Source of the DNA: Elusimicrobia bacterium HGW-Elusimicrobia-2 | GTDB taxonomy: Bacteria > CG03 | Length of the DNA stretch: 11,310 bases | Reading direction: 5' to 3' | Assembly (NCBI GenBank): GCA_002841685.1 | Contig: PHAM01000055.1 | Span: 1-11,310 of the forward strand | The notes under the pieces: generated by a model | Database searches by the model: none | The model's input: the letters and a program-made list of their open reading frames with translations, nothing else | Told to the model about the DNA's origin: nothing | Part shown: in pieces, positions 6,917-11,310 of the stretch | Numbering within the stretch: the stretch's first letter is position 1 | How the letters are laid out: the number at the start of each line of letters is the position of its first letter | Made by a program: the position numbers and the translations under genes

Positions 6917-7894
6917 TCAGGGGATGCTCCTTATCAGCGCGAATCTCAAAATCATCGCCGTCACAAATAAAACGAAAGCCGCGTTCATAAATAATGACGC
7001 GTATTCCCTGTATTCAACAAAGGCGCTGGAAAGGATCTTTGTTTCCTCGAGCTTATCTATCTCGGCGTAAATCTCGCTCAATGCCTTTTCAGATTCCGCC
7101 CGGTAATATTTGCCGGATGTTTCATCGGCGATCTTTTTAAGCAGCGTTTCGTTGAGGTCATCCTCTATTCTTCCCATCACCTGTCCGAAAACCGGATGAT
7201 CTATCGGGATCTGCGCCGGGCCGCGGCCGCCGACTCCTATGGTATATATCTTTATCCCTATGTTCTTCGCGAAATCCGAGGCCATCTCCGGCGATATCAC
7301 GCCCCTGTTGTTGGCTCCGTCGGTGAGCAGGACTATGATTTTTGAAACGGAGGCGCTTTTCGCCAGATGTTTTACGGCGACGCCCAGTCCGTCGCCTATG
7401 GCCGTGCCGTCTTCGCCCGTCATACCCGCTTTTATGCCGGACACAAGGCGCAGAACGGCTTTGCGGTCAAAGGACAGAGGAGACTGCATCATGGCGACTC
7501 CTCCGAAAACGGCCATCCCTATCCTGTCAAAATCCCTTTTCCTGATGAAAGCGGCGGCTTCCTTTTTGGCCGTTTCCAGCCGGTTGGGTTTCAGATCGAC
7601 GGCGTTCATGCTCAGCGATGTGTCCATGACAATGAAAATGTCCCTGGCATTTTTTACCTCTTCCTTTCTGTTGATGCCTTTCGCTGGCCGCAGGCCTCCG
7701 GCAAAAGCCAGCATGATCGCCGCCAGATAAAGTCCCCGCCATATATGCGGCAGAGCGCTTGATATCCCCCAGCGCGCGAGCGAATCAGCTCTTGAATAAT
7801 AAACCGATTCTCTTTCTTTGTTTCTGAATATCATCCAGAAACACAGGGCCAGAAGCGGCAGAAAAATCAAAAAATAGGGGTTGAGTATTTTCAT
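6917..7894 (-). CDS. batA: BatA, VWA-domain membrane protein
   Basis: BatA is a 325-aa inner-membrane protein with one VWA domain, a core part of Bat aerotolerance or stress complexes. It has TM helices at about 5-23 and 51-68. The VWA domain starts near 85 and has a complete MIDAS: D91-T-S-L-S95 (VMDTSLSM), T164 (GTAIGDGL) and D192 (LLTDGANN). A C-terminal TM helix lies at about 300-321. Length and order match the family. The ATG overlaps the stop of the upstream gene as ATGA, with GAGGGAG just before it, so translation is likely both coupled and independently primed. batB begins 1 nt after its stop. Having two intact MIDAS proteins in a row (BatA and BatB) is the usual arrangement. Confidence 0.9.
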   Translation of the reverse strand: MKILNPYFLIFLPLLALCFWMIFRNKERESVYYSRADSLARWGISSALPHIWRGLYLAAIMLAFAGGLRPAKGINRKEEVKNARDIFIVMDTSLSMNAVDLKPNRLETAKKEAAAFIRKRDFDRIGMAVFGGVAMMQSPLSFDRKAVLRLVSGIKAGMTGEDGTAIGDGLGVAVKHLAKSASVSKIIVLLTDGANNRGVISPEMASDFAKNIGIKIYTIGVGGRGPAQIPIDHPVFGQVMGRIEDDLNETLLKKIADETSGKYYRAESEKALSEIYAEIDKLEETKILSSAFVEYREYASLFMNAAFVLFVTAMILRFALIRSIP

Positions 7895-8754
7895 AAGCTC
7901 CCTCTGCCCCCTATTCCGGCGAAGGAGTAGGCGTCTTTGAAAAGTTTATTGATCTCCCTCTCATCAAAACTCTGTCCCGCGAATTTCGCGAGGTCGCAGG
8001 AACGGAGAAAAGAAACGGCTTTAAGCCTTTCTTCCGTGGCGAAAGCTCGTTTCTTCAACTCTGCGTCTATTTCGCTCGTGTCCAGGAATATGGCCGGAAG
8101 GCCGCGCTTCTTTTCAAGATATAACCTGAAAGTGTCGGACAGGCCGTCGAGAAGTTCATTAACAGGATCGTTCCTGTCGAGCGCGTCAAGAGCCGAAGCG
8201 TACCAGTCTTCAGGGCTCATCTGTTCTTCAGGAGAGGCAAGAACTTGTTTCCGCCTCAGGAAATAATAGGCCGCGGCTAAAGCGGCAAGCAGCGCCATAA
8301 TCGCGATCAGTTTAGGAAATGCCCCCCTCTTCTGAGGCCGGAGCTTTTTTATTTCGGCCTCGGCTTCGCCCAGACGGCCCTTTACAAAAACGCTGAAAGG
8401 CTCTCCGCGCACGACGGCGCTTGAGATGACGAATTCCGGCGAGGGCACCTCCACATCGCCAAGATCAAAGAAACGGAGCTCAAAACGCGCGTAATCGTTT
8501 TTCGCGCCTTTTTTGTGTTCCGCGAGAGAAAATTTTATGTTGGCCGATGCGGGGAGGATTATTTTTTCCACCTTCTGATGAGCCTCTTTCGTTATGACGG
8601 CGTTCAACTCAAAGAGTTCGCCGATAACCGTGTGCGTGGAAGAAGGGCTGAGGATGACCGCGCCTGAGACGGCGGGCTTAGAAGCCGCGGCGGGGGCGGC
8701 TAAGGCCGGACAAAGGCAGGCGAATGCCAGCGCTAAAACAGCAGGTATCCTCAT
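7891..8754 (-). CDS. Bat-operon exported protein with one TM helix (DUF4381/BatD-like)
   Basis: I cannot name this 287-aa protein firmly. It begins with a clear signal peptide (MRIPAVLALAFACLCPALAA). A periplasmic, probably beta-rich domain follows at about 27-130 (LSPSSTHTVIGELFELNAVI; FELRFFDLGDVEVPSPEFVI). A TM helix lies at about 148-166, flanked by basic residues, and a helical cytosolic tail starts at SPEEQMSPEDWYASALDAL and runs to the end. The beta domain, single helix and helical tail resemble a short BatD or a DUF4381-like protein, which often sits between the DUF58 and batA genes. I chose ATG 8754 because it overlaps the DUF58 stop as ATGA, has GGAG close by, and starts the signal peptide. 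A longer in-frame start at 8835 would lie inside the DUF58 gene. It is probably an accessory scaffold of the Bat complex. Confidence 0.75.
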   Translation of the reverse strand: MRIPAVLALAFACLCPALAAPAAASKPAVSGAVILSPSSTHTVIGELFELNAVITKEAHQKVEKIILPASANIKFSLAEHKKGAKNDYARFELRFFDLGDVEVPSPEFVISSAVVRGEPFSVFVKGRLGEAEAEIKKLRPQKRGAFPKLIAIMALLAALAAAYYFLRRKQVLASPEEQMSPEDWYASALDALDRNDPVNELLDGLSDTFRLYLEKKRGLPAIFLDTSEIDAELKKRAFATEERLKAVSFLRSCDLAKFAGQSFDEREINKLFKDAYSFAGIGGRGSL

Positions 8755-9629
8755 CTTCTCCTCGACCTCGTCCTGAAAAGATTCAGGAGCGGCGGTACAT
8801 AATCGTCGCCGGTGGAGAGCTTCAGGAGATCGCATCCCGCGGAATTAAAAAGAGAATCCAGCATGCGCTCTTCCGCGCTCAACCTCTGGGAAAATATTTT
8901 TCTTGAAGCGCGGGATGAAAAATCGGCGAAACAGCGCCGGGCGCTGACGCTGTCTTTTATCCTGACCATCCCGCATTCGGGAAGCGTCACCTCGGATCTG
9001 TCCCTCACCCTCAAGCCGATCACATCGTGTTTTGAGGATAATATGCGCAGTTTCCGCGCGTCGTCCAGTGTGAAAAAATCGCTGAAAACAAAGATTATGC
9101 TCTTTTTACCGAACACTCTGGACGCGAACTCAAGAGCCCCCTGAATATCCGAGGCCCGGGCCGTGGGTTCGGCGTAAAGCATTTCCCTGATTATCCTCAT
9201 TATGTGGAAGCGCCCTTTCCTCGGCGGTATATATTTCTCTATGCCGGAGCTGAAAAGAATGAGACCCGCCTTGTCGCCGTTTCTCGCCGAAGTCCAGGCC
9301 AGAAGAGAGGCCACTTCCGTCGCGTATTCCCTTTTCATCTTCTCGGAAGTGCCGAAGTGCATGGAAGCGCCTATATCAAGCATGAAAACAACGGAAAGCT
9401 GGCGCTCCTCGGTGAATTCCTTGATATAGGGGGCGTTCATGCGCGCGGTGATGTTCCAGTCTATGCTCCTGACATCATCGCCGGGAGCGTATGGGCGCAC
9501 CTCGGAGAACTCTATGCCCTTTCCCTTAAAGGAAGAGGCGTATTTTCCCGTGAAGAGCTGCTGGGCGAGGAACCTCGCGCGGAGCTCTATCTTCAGGACT
9601 TTTTTTAATATCTCTTTCTCACTTATCAT
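8751..9629 (-). CDS. DUF58 (VWA-like) protein, MoxR partner
   Basis: This soluble 292-aa protein has the DUF58 signature at about 34-59 (GKGIEFSEVRPYAPGDDVRS followed by IDWN), just after an N-terminal helix (KKVLKIELRARF). A VWA-like fold follows. Its metal motif is altered: D85-I-G-A-S (LDIGASM) in place of DxSxS, with the later acidic position kept as FSDFF. Proteins of this family sit next to MoxR ATPases and are thought to be their substrates or adaptors. No transmembrane segment is seen. The start is uncertain in expression terms: no clear ribosome-binding site precedes ATG 9629, but the N-terminus matches family length. The gene follows moxR after 51 nt, and its stop overlaps the next gene's ATG. 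Confidence 0.9.
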   Translation of the reverse strand: MISEKEILKKVLKIELRARFLAQQLFTGKYASSFKGKGIEFSEVRPYAPGDDVRSIDWNITARMNAPYIKEFTEERQLSVVFMLDIGASMHFGTSEKMKREYATEVASLLAWTSARNGDKAGLILFSSGIEKYIPPRKGRFHIMRIIREMLYAEPTARASDIQGALEFASRVFGKKSIIFVFSDFFTLDDARKLRILSSKHDVIGLRVRDRSEVTLPECGMVRIKDSVSARRCFADFSSRASRKIFSQRLSAEERMLDSLFNSAGCDLLKLSTGDDYVPPLLNLFRTRSRRR

Positions 9630-9649
9630 ACTTGCGAGCGGGGAATGAT

Positions 9650-9687
9650 GCCGCTAAAAATCTGAAAGCCATAGATGTTTTTACGGC
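9650..9687 (-). promoter_or_regulatory. Inverted repeat spanning the moxR stop and moxR-DUF58 gap
   Basis: GCCGCTAAAAA (9650-9660) and TTTTTACGGC (9678-9687) are inverted repeats differing by one extra base, separated by 17 nt. One arm includes the moxR stop codon. In the mRNA this could form a hairpin between moxR and DUF58, the only sizeable gap inside the operon. It might stabilise, process or attenuate the transcript, but that role is inferred. Confidence 0.35.
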
Positions 9688-10664
9688 ACTTCAACGACTG
9701 AGAGGAGCTCGGAGATTATTTTGTCCGGCGTCTGGTTTTCGGCTTCGCCCTCATAGCTGAGTATTATCCTGTGGCGGAACACATCCTTGGCGACGTCTTT
9801 CACGTCTTCCGGTATGACAAAACCCCTTCCTTCTATGAAGGCCTTCGCGCGCGCGGCGTAAACAAGATGAAGCGTTGCCCTCGGAGAAACGCCCCATGCC
9901 AGCAGCGCCTTGAGTTTTTCCATTCCGAAATTCTCAGGATGCCTCGTGGCGGCGGCCAGATTGACGCAGTAACTTTTTATCTTGTCGTCGATATATATCT
10001 GCTCGATGAGTTCCTGGATCGCAGTGACATCTTCTTTCGTAATGACCTTATCAACCTTCGGGAGCTTCTTTATCCCCACCCTTTCTATGATATCCTTCTC
10101 CTCGTCTATTCCCGGATAATCTATGACGACTTTCATCATGAACCTGTCTATCTGCGCCTCGGGCAGAGGGTAAGTCCCCTCCTGCTCTATCGGGTTCTGC
10201 GTGGCCATGACAAAAAAAGGCACAGGGAGCATGTGTGTCGTGTCCCCTATCGTCACCTGCCTCTCCTGCATGGATTCGAGCAGAGCCGACTGCACCTTGG
10301 CCGGCGCGCGGTTTATCTCGTCGGCAAGGATGAAATTCGCGAACACGGGCCCCTTCTTCACGGAGAACTTCCCCTGGGCGGGATGATATATCTGCGTGCC
10401 TATGATATCCGCCGGAAGAAGATCCGGCGTGAATTGTATCCTCCTGAAATCCATGTCAAGGCTCTGGGCAAGAGTGCTCACGGCCAATGTTTTCGCCAGA
10501 CCCGGCACGCCTTCGACGAGGACATGGCTGTGGGTGAAAATCCCTATGAGCAGCCTTTCCAGAAGCTCATCCTGCCCCACGATGACGCGGTGGAGCTCTC
10601 TGATGATGTTCTTCACCTTCACGTTCTCGGCAAGCACTTTCTGATTCAGTTCATTTACATCCAT
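9681..10664 (-). CDS. moxR: MoxR-family AAA+ ATPase
   Basis: MoxR ATPases are cytosolic AAA+ chaperone-like enzymes that act on VWA-domain partners, here very likely the DUF58, BatA and BatB proteins encoded downstream. This one is 327 aa, usual for the family. Walker A is GVPGLAKT (52-59), Walker B is FILADE (111-116), followed by INRAPAKVQSALLESMQE. Sensor 1 is ATQNP (N157), the arginine-finger region is PEAQIDRF, and the sensor 2 region is WGVSPRATLHL. All look intact. I chose ATG 10664 because GGAGGG stands about 5 nt before it. An in-frame ATG at 10676 would place that site inside the gene. It is the first gene of the operon, with a strong promoter 43 bp upstream. Confidence 0.95.
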   Translation of the reverse strand: MDVNELNQKVLAENVKVKNIIRELHRVIVGQDELLERLLIGIFTHSHVLVEGVPGLAKTLAVSTLAQSLDMDFRRIQFTPDLLPADIIGTQIYHPAQGKFSVKKGPVFANFILADEINRAPAKVQSALLESMQERQVTIGDTTHMLPVPFFVMATQNPIEQEGTYPLPEAQIDRFMMKVVIDYPGIDEEKDIIERVGIKKLPKVDKVITKEDVTAIQELIEQIYIDDKIKSYCVNLAAATRHPENFGMEKLKALLAWGVSPRATLHLVYAARAKAFIEGRGFVIPEDVKDVAKDVFRHRIILSYEGEAENQTPDKIISELLSVVEVP

Positions 10665-10706
10665 ATTTCCCTCCATTTATAACCCTGCTTCTTAAATGCA
10701 TGAAAA

Positions 10707-10735
10707 ATTTTAAAATCTCTCTCGAAAATTGTCAA
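10707..10735 (-). promoter_or_regulatory. Sigma70-type promoter of the moxR-bat operon
   Basis: On the minus strand a perfect TTGACA (10735-10730) and TAAAAT (10712-10707, 5 of 6 consensus) are separated by exactly 17 bp. The expected start near 10700 gives a leader of about 36 nt before the moxR ATG, with GGAGGG in the right place. It is the best promoter in the spacer and lies in AT-rich DNA. Confidence 0.75.
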
Positions 10736-10904
10736 GACAGCGTCCACAAAATAGTCGTGTTAAGATTTTTCCGCAAATTAAATACCATCAGTCTTTGCTC
10801 ATAATTTACTCATCTTCATCTTTGCAGCAGTCACTAATTATATCATCAACCCGATCACAGCAATTGTATTTTTTTTATTTTTCACATTTTTATTAAATTC
10901 TGCG

Positions 10905-10919
10905 GTTAACCCGGTCAAC
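10905..10919. promoter_or_regulatory. Imperfect palindrome in the moxR-relE spacer
   Basis: GTTAACCCGGTCAAC is a palindrome with one mismatched pair (6 of 7 pairs). A similar half, CAACCCGATCAC, starts at 10848, 10 of 12 bases the same as 10907-10918. Both lie upstream of the operon promoter, so they could be binding sites for a regulator. The evidence is only the sequence symmetry. I see no gene and no clear terminator in the rest of 10677-10943, which is strongly AT-rich. Confidence 0.25.
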
Positions 10920-10943
10920 TTATTAAGCGTGCGGGGAATGATG

Positions 10944-11201
10944 TCAGTCGCCATAATGGGTTCGTGTTTTGTGGATGAACACCGTGCGGCTTTTCGAATC
11001 GACCGAATAGATGATACGGTCTTTATAAGTGAGCCGCAGTGAATAGAATCCTTCCAGATCGCCGATCAATTTCTTGCCCGAATAAGGAGAAGCCGCCACC
11101 TCATCCAGGAGCAGGGTTTTAAGTTTTTGTCTCAACCTCGGCGTCAGTTTCTTAACATCCTTAACCGCTTCTTTGGTAAAGCGGATTTTATACGATGTCA
11201 C
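10944..11201 (-). CDS. relE: RelE/ParE-family toxin (mRNA interferase-like), orphan
   Basis: The 85-aa product looks like a RelE/StbE-type toxin, normally a ribosome-dependent mRNA endonuclease held inactive by an antitoxin. Visible family features are the opening YKIRFTKEAVKDVKKL, the middle DEVAASPYSGKKLIGDLEGF, and the C-terminal core YSLRLTYKDRIIYSVD and HKTRTHYGD, with the basic and aromatic residues typical of the active face. It starts with GTG at 11201, preceded by AGGG. The only antitoxin-like space upstream is a 92-bp gap to a divergent gene, with no start codon or recognisable antitoxin frame. The stretch downstream also has only very short frames. It is either a solitary toxin or its antitoxin is lost or elsewhere. 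The symbol is a family label. Confidence 0.75.
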   Translation of the reverse strand: MTSYKIRFTKEAVKDVKKLTPRLRQKLKTLLLDEVAASPYSGKKLIGDLEGFYSLRLTYKDRIIYSVDSKSRTVFIHKTRTHYGD

Positions 11202-11233
11202 TTCTTTTTCCCTATATGGAACGCAATAAATAC

Positions 11234-11262
11234 TTGCGCATAAAAAGGAGAAGTGCTATAAT
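11234..11262 (+). promoter_or_regulatory. Extended -10 promoter of the right-edge gene
   Basis: TTGCGC (11234-11239) and a perfect TATAAT (11257-11262) are separated by 17 bp, and TGC directly before the -10 makes it an extended -10 promoter. The start of transcription should be near 11268. It drives the plus-strand gene starting at 11294. Confidence 0.7.
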
Positions 11263-11295
11263 CGGAACAGATATGTAAAGGAGGGCTGTTCCGAT
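11261..11295. promoter_or_regulatory. Perfect 10-bp inverted repeat over the -10 box and start codon (operator-like)
   Basis: ATCGGAACAG (11261-11270) and CTGTTCCGAT (11286-11295) are perfect inverted repeats separated by 15 bp. The left arm overlaps the end of the -10 box and the right arm overlaps the ATG. The ribosome-binding site AGGAGGG (11279-11285) is between them. Because transcription should start inside the left arm, a DNA operator for a dimeric repressor fits better than an mRNA hairpin, though a hairpin is possible if transcription starts earlier. Confidence 0.5.
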
Positions 11296-11310
11296 GAAAA
11301 GGATTGAAAT
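11294..11310 (+). CDS. Start of an unidentified gene, cut by the window edge
   Basis: A plus-strand gene begins at ATG 11294, read as MKRIE before the window ends. The support is the context: AGGAGGG 8 nt upstream and an extended -10 promoter before it. Five residues do not allow naming. It is divergent from the relE-type toxin, 92 bp apart, so the two may share a regulatory region. Confidence 0.6.

Noticed and set aside
9634-10943. A 17-base near-repeat (9634-9650 and 10927-10943, one mismatch) sharing GCGGGGAATGATG
   Set aside because: A single pair this short with one mismatch is not far from chance in 11 kb, and the flanks do not align.
1-11310. CRISPR array or rRNA genes
   Set aside because: No regularly spaced direct repeats and no rRNA-like stretches were seen on either strand.

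Overview
The window looks like a chromosomal segment of an uncultivated Gram-negative (diderm) bacterium of roughly 50% G+C. The lineage cannot be fixed from this sequence. An eno-ftsB pair, a full Bat-type aerotolerance operon and a CPR/metagenome-style serine recombinase remnant would fit groups such as Elusimicrobiota or Omnitrophota, but that is a guess. The genome encodes tRNA CCA ends, at least in the one tRNA seen here.

Layout, left to right. Positions 1-780 are an accessory scar. It holds a 3'-truncated IS5-type transposase fragment (minus strand), the C-terminal remnant of a large serine recombinase (plus strand), and a hairpin that can terminate transcription in both directions. The scar ends exactly at the 3' end of a tRNA-Leu(UAA) gene (781-867, minus), which suggests that an integrative element once used this tRNA as its attachment site and then decayed. 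Next, all on the minus strand, come ftsB/divIC (septum formation) and eno (enolase), a neighbourhood also found in E. coli.

Positions 2680-10664 hold a continuous minus-strand operon, transcribed in the order moxR, DUF58, a signal-peptide/TM protein, batA, batB-batC fusion, batD, batE. Apart from a 51-nt gap after moxR, every junction is an ATGA overlap or a 1-nt gap, so translation is probably coupled. A near-consensus sigma70 promoter (TTGACA-17 bp-TAAAAT) lies 5' of moxR. By analogy with MoxR/Bat systems, the MoxR AAA+ ATPase works with the VWA-domain proteins (DUF58, BatA, BatB), and BatD/BatE/TPR parts act as periplasmic or membrane scaffolds in envelope-stress or aerotolerance functions.

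Upstream of moxR there is an AT-rich spacer, then an orphan RelE-type toxin gene (minus). The right edge holds the start of a divergent plus-strand gene with a strong extended -10 promoter and a perfect 10-bp inverted repeat running from the -10 box to the start codon. A dispersed repeat occurs twice in the same orientation: once between batE and eno, and once inside the 5' coding end of batD, where it seems to have added about 40 residues in front of the signal peptide.
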